DNA of 33,866 nucleotides. It comes from an uncultured Bacteriovoracaceae bacterium (GTDB lineage: Bacteria > Bdellovibrionota > Bacteriovoracia > Bacteriovoracales > Bacteriovoracaceae). A model generated the notes under the pieces. The model was given only the letters and a program-made list of their open reading frames with translations, did no database searches and was not told the DNA's origin. This document shows positions 1-10,293 of the stretch, in pieces. The position numbers were made by a program, and so were the translations under genes. The DNA lies in the NCBI GenBank assembly GCA_913053615.1, contig CAJXHA010000006.1, forward strand, positions 1 to 33,866, written 5' to 3'. The stretch's first letter is position 1, and every line of letters starts with the position of its first letter.

Positions 1-1
1 A

Positions 2-1816
2 GAATTCTATGGACCAGGTCTAGATAATTTAACTCTTGCTGATAGAGCTACTATTGCAAATATGGCTCCTGAGTATGGTGCAACTTGTGGTTTCTTCACA
101 GTTGATCAACAAACTCTTGATTACTTAAAATTCTCAGGCAGAACTGAAGAGCAATGTGCACTTGTTGAAGCTTATGCAAAAGAGCAAGGTTTTTGGAGAA
201 CTAAAGATACTAAGGATCCAGAATTTACTGACTCACTTCACTTAGATATGAATACTGTTGAAGCAAGTATTGCTGGTCCTAAAAGACCACAAGATAGAAT
301 CTCTCTAACAAATGCTGCGACTCAATTTAAAACTGATATGCAAAAAGTATTCAATGTTCAAGATAATGAATTAGAGAAAACTGTTGATGTAGAAGGTAGA
401 GATCACACTCTTACTCACGGTGATGTTTGTATTGCTGCGATTACATCTTGTACGAATACTTCAAACCCATCTGTTTTAGTTGCAGCTGGATTAGTCGCAA
501 GAAAAGCAGTTGCTAAAGGTTTAAAAGTTAAGCCATGGGTTAAGACATCATTAGCTCCAGGTTCACAAGTTGTTACTGACTATCTTGCAAAAGCTGATCT
601 TCAAAAAGATTTAGATAAGCTTGGATTTAATATTGTAGGTTATGGTTGTACTACTTGTATTGGTAACTCAGGACCACTTGCTCCAGAACTTTCTAAAGCA
701 ATCGCTGATGGTAATCTTGTTTCAACTTCAGTTCTTTCAGGGAATAGAAACTTTGAAGGAAGAATTGGACCAGATATTAAAGCAAATTACTTAGCTTCAC
801 CACCACTTGTTGTGGCTTATGCCATTGCAGGAAACTTAAAAGTTGATCTTTATAAAGATCCGATTGGAAAAGACAGTGATGGAAATGAAGTTTATTTAAA
901 AGATGTATGGCCTACTAACCAAGAAGTTGCAGATACAATCAAAGAATGTTTAACAGAAGAAATGTTTAAGTCACGTTATGCTGATGTATTTAAAGGTGAT
1001 GAGAACTGGCAAAAAGTAGCTGTTACTGAATCTGAAACTTATAATTGGGATGGTAAATCAACTTATATCCAAAACCCTCCATACTTTGAGGGAATGAGTA
1101 TGAGCCTAGATAAGAAAGAAGATATTATCGATGCTAAGCCATTACTAGTACTTGGTGATTCTACAACTACAGATCACATCTCTCCTGCAGGAAGTATCAA
1201 AGTTGACTCTCCAGCTGGTAGTTATTTAAAAAATAATGGTGTTGAAGTAAAAGACTTTAACTCTTATGGATCTCGTCGTGGTAACCACGAAGTAATGATG
1301 AGAGGAACTTTTGCCAATATTCGTATCAAGAATGAAATGCTTGATGGAGTTGAGGGTGGATACTCTAAGTATAACGGTGAGCAAATGGCAGTATACGATG
1401 CGGCCATGAAGCATAAAGCTGATAATTCTCAATTAGTTGTTATTGGTGGAAAAGAATACGGAACAGGTTCTTCAAGAGACTGGGCTGCAAAGGGTACTAT
1501 TCTTTTAGGTGTTAAAGCAGTTATCGTTGAGTCTTACGAGAGAATCCATAGATCAAACTTAATTGGTATGGGTGTTCTTCCATTACAATTTGATGGAACA
1601 GATAGAAAAGCACTTGGTATCGATGGGACAGAAACTTTCACAATCACAGGTATTAATTCATTAAAACCAAAACAAGCAATTGAGGTTAAAATGAAGCGTG
1701 CTAATGGTGAAGAAGTTAGCTTTAAAACTGTTTCACGCATTGATACAGGTGATGAGTTAGAGTACTTTAATAATGGAGGTATTCTTCATAAAGTACTAAG
1801 AGATTTAGCTAAATAA
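2..1816 (+). CDS. acnA: Aconitate hydratase (AcnA/IRP1-type), 5' end truncated by window
   Basis: Frame open from base 2 (EFYGPGLDNLTLADRATIANMAPEYGATCGFF); motifs ITSCTNTSNPSV, GYGCTTCIGNSGPL, LVVIGGKEYGTGSSRDWAAKG typical of aconitase. Confidence 0.97.
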   Translation, partial: EFYGPGLDNLTLADRATIANMAPEYGATCGFFTVDQQTLDYLKFSGRTEEQCALVEAYAKEQGFWRTKDTKDPEFTDSLHLDMNTVEASIAGPKRPQDRISLTNAATQFKTDMQKVFNVQDNELEKTVDVEGRDHTLTHGDVCIAAITSCTNTSNPSVLVAAGLVARKAVAKGLKVKPWVKTSLAPGSQVVTDYLAKADLQKDLDKLGFNIVGYGCTTCIGNSGPLAPELSKAIADGNLVSTSVLSGNRNFEGRIGPDIKANYLASPPLVVAYAIAGNLKVDLYKDPIGKDSDGNEVYLKDVWPTNQEVADTIKECLTEEMFKSRYADVFKGDENWQKVAVTESETYNWDGKSTYIQNPPYFEGMSMSLDKKEDIIDAKPLLVLGDSTTTDHISPAGSIKVDSPAGSYLKNNGVEVKDFNSYGSRRGNHEVMMRGTFANIRIKNEMLDGVEGGYSKYNGEQMAVYDAAMKHKADNSQLVVIGGKEYGTGSSRDWAAKGTILLGVKAVIVESYERIHRSNLIGMGVLPLQFDGTDRKALGIDGTETFTITGINSLKPKQAIEVKMKRANGEEVSFKTVSRIDTGDELEYFNNGGILHKVLRDLAK

Positions 1817-1828
1817 GTTTAATACATA

Positions 1829-1848
1829 GGGGAGTGAAAGCTCCCCTT
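1829..1848 (+). terminator. Hairpin after acnA
   Basis: GGGGAG-TGAAAG-CTCCCC followed by a short TTAT; weak T-tract. Confidence 0.45.
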
Positions 1849-1864
1849 ATATAAAGAGAAGATT

Positions 1865-2275
1865 ATGAGTGTGGATACAAAAGAGTATTTAAAATACAAG
1901 GGTCAATTTCCTAAAAATGGTGCTGTCTTTGCGGCCATGCTAATCGATCTTCTTTCTTTTAATTTTATTATGGCAATTGTTCTTAAGTTTTATGGAATGA
2001 TTGCAGCTCAAATCTTTGATCGCTACACAACGGGACGAATCGGATTTGTTATCTATGTATTAAGTCTACTTCTCATTCCAATCCTTAGTGCTAAAGCACA
2101 AACACTTGGTCAGAGAATAACTAAAATTAAAATCCAATCGGTTAGCGGTGAAAGTCTTCCTATCGGTAAGGCCATTTTACGTTGGATTTATTCTATCTTT
2201 AGTCCAGTGGGCTATAGTCAGAAGCCAGTTCCTTGGTATGACTTTAAAACAGGTGCAGTTTTAATAAAAAAATAA
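1865..2275 (+). CDS. RDD-family membrane protein
   Basis: Hydrophobic segments and TLGQRITKIKIQ... motif typical of RDD proteins. Confidence 0.7.
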   Translation: MSVDTKEYLKYKGQFPKNGAVFAAMLIDLLSFNFIMAIVLKFYGMIAAQIFDRYTTGRIGFVIYVLSLLLIPILSAKAQTLGQRITKIKIQSVSGESLPIGKAILRWIYSIFSPVGYSQKPVPWYDFKTGAVLIKK

Positions 2276-3117
2276 TGCATTTTTTATCTCTATGCTTACT
2301 TTTCCTCTTTCTTGCTTGTTCCCAACATAAGCATATTGAAGTGCAAATAAAAAAAGATATTCGTATTGCCTGTCTTATAGGGGACAGTGGTAATGGATTA
2401 GATGCCAGTGGTGATGTCATCACTGAGATGAATAAGCACCAATGTGATATCGTCTTTATAATAGGTGATGTTATTTATAATCGTGGCATTGATGGGCTTA
2501 AAGATCCTGAGTTATTTGAAAAGCTTATTATCCCATTTAAAGATACAATTATTGATACTCCTATATTTATTTTATTAGGTAATCATGATTATAAGGGCAA
2601 TACCAAAGCATGGCTTAATATCAAACAAGTAAATCAGAATTTAAACTTTCCCCATTATTATTATATCGTTCGTGATCGATCTAATTGTTTTATTGCTATG
2701 GATACCAATGCAAACTATTTAGAGCAATTAGATTGGAAGTCTGATATTGAAAACTTAAAGTGTAAAAATAAAATATACTTGGCCCATCATCCAATAATAA
2801 GTTCAGGTCAGCATGGAGATGCTTATTTCATAAATAGGTATTTTATCAATTCAATGATCCCTAAAAACTCTCTTTATATAGCTGGACATGAACATCACCT
2901 AAGCGATGAGGGTAGTTTTGGTGAAGGCAGAATTCAGCTTATAAGTGGTGCGGGCTCTAAGCTTAGAGAACTTGCAGAAAAACCTCAGAAGTGGGGAGAG
3001 TCGACTAAGGGATTTTTAAAACTTGTCTTGAGTGAAGATAGAGTTGATTACTTATTTATTGGAATGGTAAATAAAGAATTTAAAACTCTTTATCAAAGTA
3101 GTTTTTTAAATAAGTAG
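2275..3117 (+). CDS. Calcineurin-like metallophosphoesterase, probable lipoprotein
   Basis: LFLACSQ lipobox; GDSG..., IGDVIYNRG, LGNHDYKG, AHHP, AGHEHH metallophosphoesterase motifs. Confidence 0.85.
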   Translation: MHFLSLCLLFLFLACSQHKHIEVQIKKDIRIACLIGDSGNGLDASGDVITEMNKHQCDIVFIIGDVIYNRGIDGLKDPELFEKLIIPFKDTIIDTPIFILLGNHDYKGNTKAWLNIKQVNQNLNFPHYYYIVRDRSNCFIAMDTNANYLEQLDWKSDIENLKCKNKIYLAHHPIISSGQHGDAYFINRYFINSMIPKNSLYIAGHEHHLSDEGSFGEGRIQLISGAGSKLRELAEKPQKWGESTKGFLKLVLSEDRVDYLFIGMVNKEFKTLYQSSFLNK

Positions 3118-3153
3118 AGATTATATAAAATCCCTACTTATTTAGACAATATC

Positions 3154-4095
3154 TTAAGAATTATTAGCTAAGTAATCATTTATCATATTGTTTATAAGCT
3201 TAACCTCGCTAAACTCTGCATTACCATATTTTGCAATTAATAGACCGATGTTATTCCCATTTGTTTCAGTATTTCTTACTTTCAAAGAGGTTGTCACTGA
3301 TTCATTCACAACCTTTATACCTGTTTGCATATTTTCTGCTAATACATTTCTAATCCTAACATCAGCTACATCATAAGCATGTATTCCTTCATAGCCATTT
3401 GCAAGCTTAGCACCATCAACAACTAATTTAGCAGATGAGTAGACATAAATTAAACTCCCAGCAATTTGAGCATTACTTAAATCTAAATCTTTTATTCTAA
3501 TCAGTTCATCAGATTTTAAAAGCAGGCCATTGCTGCTTCCATCAAAAATATTATTTTGTTTTTCAACTAATCTAATTCTTTTGCTTGTAATATTTAAAGC
3601 AAAACTTTTAGAATTAGAAAAATCATTATTCACAAATCTTGGAACATAGTCACAGTTTGGGGCATTAACTCTAACTGCATACTCATTATTTCGAACATGA
3701 CTATTAGATACTCTTAAACGATCACAAGCATAACTATCTTCAGTGTAATAATCGACACCAATATATGCACCATCTATATTACTATTATTCACAACGAGTT
3801 TTTGAACATTATAGCCCATAACTCCAATATTATTTTCAGAGCCAATAATATTAGTTCTTCTCACTCTAATATCACCACCCTCAGCATAAATAACAGCAGA
3901 TGTATTTGGAGCGATAATAGAAAAGTCATTACCTTGAAGTATTCCATTTTCTTTTATAATTAGTGCTGCATAACCAGTATATTCACTACAATCTAAATCT
4001 TCAGTTAACCTCACTTTTGTTGTAATTGTGTCTCCACAATTTAGTGCGTAAACATTTGATAAACTTAGAACAAATAACAAAAATACTTTAAGCAT
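3154..4095 (-). CDS. Secreted right-handed beta-helix repeat-like protein
   Basis: Signal peptide (MLKVFLLFVLSLSNVYA), repeated N/V-rich ~22-residue pattern resembling pectate-lyase/NosD-type repeats. Confidence 0.6.
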   Translation of the reverse strand: MLKVFLLFVLSLSNVYALNCGDTITTKVRLTEDLDCSEYTGYAALIIKENGILQGNDFSIIAPNTSAVIYAEGGDIRVRRTNIIGSENNIGVMGYNVQKLVVNNSNIDGAYIGVDYYTEDSYACDRLRVSNSHVRNNEYAVRVNAPNCDYVPRFVNNDFSNSKSFALNITSKRIRLVEKQNNIFDGSSNGLLLKSDELIRIKDLDLSNAQIAGSLIYVYSSAKLVVDGAKLANGYEGIHAYDVADVRIRNVLAENMQTGIKVVNESVTTSLKVRNTETNGNNIGLLIAKYGNAEFSEVKLINNMINDYLANNS

Positions 4096-4291
4096 TTTAA
4101 CTCTCCCTTAATATTAATTTACCAAATACCAAGCAAGTCATTTGCCAATGCAATAAACACTAAATAGTTAAAAAAACATAGAGAAAATTGGTCTAAATTG
4201 AATAGATTTTGAAATTGACTATTTTATTTACACTAAGGTAACTTTTACAAAACTCAATCAGCTCTTCCTAGCTCTTTGATAAAATGACCTT

Positions 4292-4867
4292 ATGAAAAAC
4301 CTTATCCTATGTACTTTATTTTTTAGTTTTAGTATAAATGCTGCCTCAAAGGCACAGAAACTACATGAGTTCTTTAATATTGAGCTTGAAAGCACTGAAG
4401 AAGTAAATCGAACCTATCAACTAGTTAATGGGGATATCGGCTGCTTTGAGAGATTAGAGCTTTATGTGGGAGCACCCCAATACTATAAAAGAGATGAGAC
4501 TCGTCGTTACTTTAGCCTCACTGGTGATCGTGATGAGATTTATATGATTAATAAGACTCAGAATATCTTTAAGGCGAGTACTGATAATCTGGATTATAGA
4601 GATGAGGATACTTATTCTGGCAGCTCTTTACGCTTTAGAAAAACTAGGTATTTAAAAATTGGAAAGAAGAAGCTTGAATATTCATTAAGAAGTGAAAGAG
4701 TAAGTGGCTATGTTGTCCTTGATGTTAAGCCAATGGATTACATCAAAATTAAATTAAAAAAAGACGGTGAAATGTATAATTTAGAATATCGATATGATTA
4801 CCTCTCTAATAAAAAGTACATTACTTTTGAGTGTAATTATGAAGAAACCCTTCAGAACACCCCTTAA
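4292..4867 (+). CDS. Secreted hypothetical protein
   Basis: Signal peptide MKNLILCTLFFSFSINAAS; intact ORF. Confidence 0.6.
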   Translation: MKNLILCTLFFSFSINAASKAQKLHEFFNIELESTEEVNRTYQLVNGDIGCFERLELYVGAPQYYKRDETRRYFSLTGDRDEIYMINKTQNIFKASTDNLDYRDEDTYSGSSLRFRKTRYLKIGKKKLEYSLRSERVSGYVVLDVKPMDYIKIKLKKDGEMYNLEYRYDYLSNKKYITFECNYEETLQNTP

Positions 4868-4949
4868 GCAACTGAAAATACATACTTAAGTGACTCTTAA
4901 GCTATAGTAATTGCGAAGAACGCCCGAATAACCTAGGAAGGGAGTTATT

Positions 4950-6305
4950 ATGCAATTATTCTTTAGCAGTTTATTGCTAGGGCTTAGTATCACTCAATTT
5001 GCAATGGCGGATTCGTTTAGTGATCTATGTGCTCGTACAAGTGAAAGAGATGCCTGCGAAACTCTCGTTGTTAGTTTAATGACTAATGGTGATTATAGGC
5101 CACAAGCAGGCACTTGTGATTTCTATCCAAATGCAATTGTTAATTGTAATCCTGATGAAGAATACGAAATAAAAAAAGAAGTAATCTATACCTCATCTGC
5201 AGGTGCACAAATCATTTTGTGCGATATGAAGTGTAGAGAAAAAGTTCCTCGAGATATTCCAGCGGTGTGTGAATCACAGAGATTTACTAATGTACTAAAT
5301 TATTATGATGCCAATAAAGAGCGCTACTCACGTATCGAAGATACTATAGAAGATATTATTCAAAATGAAATCTGTGGGCCTAATATGCAAATGCGCTATC
5401 AAGATATTAATGGAGAATGCTCTAAAGAATGTACTGAGATTGCTGATGGTGGTGCCACAACTGACAGAGTGGATAGAACCAATAGAAATGAAAGTAATGA
5501 TGACGATGATGAAGATTTAGCACAAGGACTCTGTGAAACTCCTGTGCCTAGTGCAAGTGAATTAGAAACATACTTTAGCTCACTAGCAGATAATCCTAAT
5601 AATACTGAAGACTATCAAAGACAAGTTCGTGCTTGTGCAGAGTTAAGTTCAGCTAATTTTTCTTTATACCGAGATCCAGATGCATGTGAAATTCTAAAGT
5701 GTAATCCACCTGACGAGCAATTTCCATACTGCCAAAATATAATCATTCCCATTGCTCCATGTAATGATGAAACTGAGAACACTGTTATTCAATTAGTAGA
5801 AAATTCCAATGGAACTTGTGAAATGGTTTGCTTGCCAAAAACACCTCGTATAAGACGACAATTACCAGCAATGTGTAATTGGGTCGATGCTAGTGAAAAT
5901 GGAATCACTTACTCAAGAATTACTGAGCCAGCGACTGCTAATAATTGTGAAGACGGTGAAACTTGTATTGGTATCGTTACTTGTCCGAGCACAAGTAATC
6001 CTCATAAGTGTAAAGATAATCCAAATAAAGTCTTTAAAGATATTTACTATATTATAGACCCTTGTGAAATTCATCCAGAAGCACAAACTTGTATGAGTTG
6101 TGCAGATATTACAAATAGTGATCAATGTAATGCCCATGAGACGCCTTATGACCGCAATGCATGTCAATGGGATGAAAGCTCATCGCCAAGTACAGGTGTT
6201 GATGATGGCTACTATACCGTTGAATGTAAGAAGGATCCTGCCAATCCAAACTCTCCATGTCCTGTGAATGCAGAAAACTGTGTCATCATTAAGGAGGGTT
6301 TATAA
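4950..6305 (+). CDS. Cys-rich secreted hypothetical protein
   Basis: Signal peptide, many paired Cys, RBS (aggaaggga) before ATG. Confidence 0.65.
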   Translation: MQLFFSSLLLGLSITQFAMADSFSDLCARTSERDACETLVVSLMTNGDYRPQAGTCDFYPNAIVNCNPDEEYEIKKEVIYTSSAGAQIILCDMKCREKVPRDIPAVCESQRFTNVLNYYDANKERYSRIEDTIEDIIQNEICGPNMQMRYQDINGECSKECTEIADGGATTDRVDRTNRNESNDDDDEDLAQGLCETPVPSASELETYFSSLADNPNNTEDYQRQVRACAELSSANFSLYRDPDACEILKCNPPDEQFPYCQNIIIPIAPCNDETENTVIQLVENSNGTCEMVCLPKTPRIRRQLPAMCNWVDASENGITYSRITEPATANNCEDGETCIGIVTCPSTSNPHKCKDNPNKVFKDIYYIIDPCEIHPEAQTCMSCADITNSDQCNAHETPYDRNACQWDESSSPSTGVDDGYYTVECKKDPANPNSPCPVNAENCVIIKEGL

Positions 6306-7856
6306 ATGAAACTAAGTAATCTAAGAACTCTCTCTATTATACTAATTACTTTATTAATGAGTCAGCTAGCTCTTGCAGATGTAATAAAGCTTCCACCAAG
6401 ACTTGGTAAAATTATCATTAAAGATAAGAATACTTATAAAGTGAAAGATATAAAGAGCCAAAAAGAATATATTATTAAGGAAAAAGATATCATTACTAAG
6501 AAAATAGATATCACCAAGCCAATTCTTTTTAAATTACCATATCGCTTATTGCAACCAAAAGAGCATTATCGTTTTAGTTCTAAGCAATATAAGTTATTGG
6601 TAAAAAAACATAAGCAGCGAGTCCTAAATATACTAACGAGCTTTATGAGTAAGGCGCAAGAAGTTAATCAACCTAATTATCTTCCTATGGATAAGTATTC
6701 TTTTTTAAATGCTTTTATTAAAAAGGCCTATGCCAGTGGAGATATGGATGGTATTTGTTTCTTTGGTGGTTGGCCATCAGCTAAGGCCATGAATGGTAAG
6801 TGTAACTCTCCTTGGAGAAGTACCACTAAAACTCAATTAAACGGAACAGCATTTCGTGAAATGCAACAATATGATTCTTCTCAATTTTGTAATAGTAGTG
6901 ATCATGTTAGGTGTAATCCGATGCTCTTTGGTGAAGTGGCCACACCTCAAGACTATAGTGCTATCGAATCCAATCAAAGTGATGTCATGATTAAAGATAG
7001 CGGAGCACTTTGTGTTAAGAAAACGGATAGTGATAATAAGAAGTTTGTAAACCTTACTCAAAAATGTAAGGAATTATCCAGTGCCTTAAACTTAGAAGTA
7101 AATATAAATGCTAGTCAATTACAAACATATATTGATGGTGCATTAAATTACTGCCAAGTTTCAGAGATTTCATTAACAGCATCTATACCAGATCAATTAA
7201 AGGATCCTTGTGAGCCCCTTATTCAGCAATTATATGCTTTGAAAAATGATATTCTATCTCCAACAGATGAAGAGCAAGATCGTGAAAATGATGATGAAGA
7301 TGACGACGATGATGATGTTAGAGATGAAGAAGATGATAGAGATGATACAGGTAATAATGATAACGATAATAATGGTGTGCCAGATAAAATATGTATTTAT
7401 GAACAAGCAAATCTCATCAATGATATTGCTCCAGGTGAATGGGATTGGCAAAATGGGCCTTTAAAAATATGTGATAATGGACAATGTTATATTGAGGCCA
7501 CTTGTTATTATGAAAAGTATGATCCAACAGAGGAAGAAATAGTCGTTGTCAATTCACTTCCAACACTTGGAAATAGTGAAGTTATAACAAATGATGAAAG
7601 GGTTGAGTATGAGGCCTTTCCAACATTACTTAAATGTCCATGTCCAGAGAGTGTAACGGAAGAAAGAGAAGATATAAGAGATGCAAATTATAGTCGCTAT
7701 TTTGGAAATCATACCAGTGCACGCATTCCAAATAGTTCTATTAATCAAGACTATATTGATCGTTGTATAGAGATGACAAGTTTTGAGTCAGAAAGACAAA
7801 GTTCAGAAGAAGGCTCAAATTATCGTATTAATACTGGTGGAGTGATTGAGAACTAA
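6306..7856 (+). CDS. Secreted hypothetical protein with Asp/Glu-rich low-complexity segment
   Basis: Signal peptide; DEEQDRENDDEDDDDDDVRDEEDDRDD tract; directly follows the preceding ORF. Confidence 0.65.
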   Translation: MKLSNLRTLSIILITLLMSQLALADVIKLPPRLGKIIIKDKNTYKVKDIKSQKEYIIKEKDIITKKIDITKPILFKLPYRLLQPKEHYRFSSKQYKLLVKKHKQRVLNILTSFMSKAQEVNQPNYLPMDKYSFLNAFIKKAYASGDMDGICFFGGWPSAKAMNGKCNSPWRSTTKTQLNGTAFREMQQYDSSQFCNSSDHVRCNPMLFGEVATPQDYSAIESNQSDVMIKDSGALCVKKTDSDNKKFVNLTQKCKELSSALNLEVNINASQLQTYIDGALNYCQVSEISLTASIPDQLKDPCEPLIQQLYALKNDILSPTDEEQDRENDDEDDDDDDVRDEEDDRDDTGNNDNDNNGVPDKICIYEQANLINDIAPGEWDWQNGPLKICDNGQCYIEATCYYEKYDPTEEEIVVVNSLPTLGNSEVITNDERVEYEAFPTLLKCPCPESVTEEREDIRDANYSRYFGNHTSARIPNSSINQDYIDRCIEMTSFESERQSSEEGSNYRINTGGVIEN

Positions 7857-7878
7857 ATAAGTAAGTAATAAAAAAATA

Positions 7879-7902
7879 GGGGAGTTAAGCTCCCCTTTTT
7901 TT
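7879..7902. terminator. Rho-independent terminator between convergent genes
   Basis: GGGGAG-TTAAG-CTCCCC followed by T7. Confidence 0.75.
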
Positions 7903-8392
7903 ATTTAATTTTTATAACTTTGGTATCTGCGATATTATCATGCCATGCTCGATTACCAAAAAGAACAACAATAAAGCCTATCCCTAAAAATATCCCTGAG
8001 ATTAGTTTTCCAATTGGTTCACGTATCATCACAGTACCCACACTTAATGCTTCAGTATTATCTTGATATACCACCTTAATTTTCATGGCCTTCTTACCAA
8101 GGGTTTGTCCATCACGGGTCAGAAATATGATTTGATACAAGGTTGGTAATGTAAAACTGACAAGAACTAATAAAGCATTTAAAATGACCACATTAGGCAT
8201 TGTTTGCATCGCCAATACTATAAGGGAGCTAATGACCTTGGTAGCGAATGCAACGATAAAACCATCAATTAAAACAGCAATAAATCTTTCAAAAAACTTG
8301 GCCTCTGGATAATGTGAAAAATCATCTTCACTTGAATGATAGATTTTTACCTCATCTGGCTCTTGGATTTCATCCATTTCAAACTCCTGCAT
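7901..8392 (-). CDS. RDD-family membrane protein
   Basis: FFERFIAVLIDGFIVAF...DGQTLGKKAMKIKVV...REPIGKLISG: RDD pattern. Confidence 0.8.
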   Translation of the reverse strand: MQEFEMDEIQEPDEVKIYHSSEDDFSHYPEAKFFERFIAVLIDGFIVAFATKVISSLIVLAMQTMPNVVILNALLVLVSFTLPTLYQIIFLTRDGQTLGKKAMKIKVVYQDNTEALSVGTVMIREPIGKLISGIFLGIGFIVVLFGNRAWHDNIADTKVIKIK

Positions 8393-9896
8393 CTACGTGA
8401 TCTTTTATAATTTGATCAAAACGTTTATTTTTAGAATATTTTAACACATATATACTGGCATCTAAACTAAGTGAGAAATGTTCAAAAATTGAATCAAGTG
8501 TTCTTTCAAAATTAGGCAATTGACGATGATTTTTATAATTAGTGAATATTACACCAATTGTTCTCACACTAGTTTTAAAATCTTTTTGATGAATTGTATG
8601 ATCAATAATATTGACGAGATCCTTATAGCGAAACTCATCAAGAATTGCCTGAAAGCTAATTATATCGGGCATATTATTTAAGATTTGAGCAAGCTTTGAG
8701 ACACCATCTCTTTGATAAATATTTTTAAGATGCAAGGGTAATTGAGACTCAAGAAAATCACTTTTTTCTAATAAAATGGACTTATCATGAGTAGCTTCTT
8801 CAAAGATTTCATTAAATATATAATTGCGCAAATTTTCATTATAAGGATTAATTTCCAAGAGATTGCGGGTACGAATAAGTTTTATATTTAATGATTCACA
8901 ATTTTTAATTTCTTTTATCTTATCTAGTTCAAGTGGATAGAGAAGATTTTCTGCTAGGGGAGCTGTTCTTTTTAAATAAAGAGCAATCAATACCCCTATT
9001 ATCAATCCATAAATATGTGCACCATGGGCCACATTAGTCTTTGAGAACATATTGATAAATTCTAATAAGAAAAAGAAAATAAAGAACCAATACTTGACTG
9101 GGACGCTTATGGTTTTAGAAACAAGGTAAAAAACTAAAACCTTAAACTTAAAGCGAATAAAAAAGATATAAAATGCACCCATAATTCCAAAGACATTCGC
9201 CGATGCACCCATAAGCGGAATATTTGCTTCGATATTAATAAGTGTGTAAAGCCCAAGTCCGACAAAGCCACTGAGTAAATATAGGCCTATATAATGAACA
9301 GCTTTCATGCGAAACTCAACATAAATCCCAAACACAATAAGCATAAACATATTCCCAAGGATATGCGCCAAATTAGCATGTCTGAACATCGCTAAAAAAA
9401 TTGATTTTAAATTAATATTCTTATCAGTTAAAAGATCATATCTAGCTGCACGAGTTGCGGACAAATCTTGTAATTCCTCATAGAAAACCAAGAAATCTGT
9501 GTATGAGTCTAGGACTTTAAAATCATCCTGATAAATATCCTTATTTATTTCATCTCGCGTATCATCAATTAAGGCCACAGCATCTAATAAAGATGGATCC
9601 ATTAGGTATTTGGTATTTATATTTTCTAAATTTGAGTTTTTCTTATGCCCAACAGACAGGATAAGTTTTACGTTTTCACAGATATTTGTGCCATAATTTT
9701 GAGAATAACAATACTCAGTATAAAAGCGTGCTCGGGTATTTAAATAAGCATCATTTTCTTGAAAGGACTGGATAATAAGTCCATCATTTCGATAATTAGC
9801 ATGAAAGATATAGGTATAAATATTAAGAACTACCAAGATAATAGTTATGATTGGTAAGCGTGGAAACTTTAAAAGTAATCCAAGTGGTAAGAGCAT
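8379..9896 (-). CDS. Rhomboid-family intramembrane serine protease with C-terminal extension
   Basis: FRHANLAHILGNMFML, GASANVFGIMGA (catalytic Ser), AHGAHIYGLIIG (catalytic His). Confidence 0.85.
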   Translation of the reverse strand: MLLPLGLLLKFPRLPIITIILVVLNIYTYIFHANYRNDGLIIQSFQENDAYLNTRARFYTEYCYSQNYGTNICENVKLILSVGHKKNSNLENINTKYLMDPSLLDAVALIDDTRDEINKDIYQDDFKVLDSYTDFLVFYEELQDLSATRAARYDLLTDKNINLKSIFLAMFRHANLAHILGNMFMLIVFGIYVEFRMKAVHYIGLYLLSGFVGLGLYTLINIEANIPLMGASANVFGIMGAFYIFFIRFKFKVLVFYLVSKTISVPVKYWFFIFFFLLEFINMFSKTNVAHGAHIYGLIIGVLIALYLKRTAPLAENLLYPLELDKIKEIKNCESLNIKLIRTRNLLEINPYNENLRNYIFNEIFEEATHDKSILLEKSDFLESQLPLHLKNIYQRDGVSKLAQILNNMPDIISFQAILDEFRYKDLVNIIDHTIHQKDFKTSVRTIGVIFTNYKNHRQLPNFERTLDSIFEHFSLSLDASIYVLKYSKNKRFDQIIKDHVDAGV

Positions 9897-9976
9897 TAAA
9901 ATCCTTTTTTATATAATAACACTAAAATAGGAATAATGAGCTAAGTTGTTATTATTCGGTGTGTTGAAACCCCAAA

Positions 9977-10004
9977 ATGCACGATAATGTTTCTTAATGA
10001 TTTA
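9977..10004 (+). repeat. Left Xer/dif-like attachment site (attL)
   Basis: ATGCACGATAA-TGTTTC-TTAATGATTTA; left arm and 6-bp centre identical to the dif site at 27898, right arm divergent. Confidence 0.8.
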
Positions 10005-10091
10005 TTCGATAATGCATAATATAGGACGCCATTTCGGCGATTGCCAATTTATCTTTGCTGTCAAACTTGTAAACGATTGAGGGAAAATTGA

Positions 10092-10131
10092 GCAAAAAAA
10101 AAGGGCTAGATACGGTAAGTGTCTAGCCCTT
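10092..10131 (-). terminator. Leftward rho-independent terminator
   Basis: Minus strand reads AAGGGCTAGA-loop-TCTAGCCCTT followed by T tract (plus-strand A tract 10094-10102). Confidence 0.65.
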
Positions 10132-10139
10132 TGACAAAA

Positions 10140-10206
10140 ATTCCACTGGAAAGACCAGAGAATCTTAGAATCACGAACTTTGAATCTCGCATTTTTCCAG
10201 TGGAAT
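10140..10206. promoter_or_regulatory. 13-bp perfect inverted repeat upstream of rep
   Basis: ATTCCACTGGAAA (10140-10152) and TTTCCAGTGGAAT (10194-10206), 41-bp spacer; each arm contains palindrome TTCCAnTGGAA. Confidence 0.6.
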
Positions 10207-10293
10207 ATCAAGTCATTTTGCTTATTTTTTATGGTTTTTCCATGGAAAGTCCAACGGCTTTTCTAGGGTTTTCCAGAAAATCAAGGGGGATGA

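Noticed and set aside
1226-1740. Minus-strand ORFs inside acnA
   Set aside because: Antisense to a clearly conserved aconitase frame
7246-7464. Short ORFs on both strands over the GAT/GAC-rich tract
   Set aside because: Low-complexity shadow frames of the Asp/Glu-rich segment of the 6306-7856 protein
10002-10211. 69-aa minus-strand ORF upstream of E1 rep
   Set aside because: Crosses the terminator hairpin and inverted repeat, overlaps the att region, composition not protein-like; a noncoding RNA/regulatory role is more plausible
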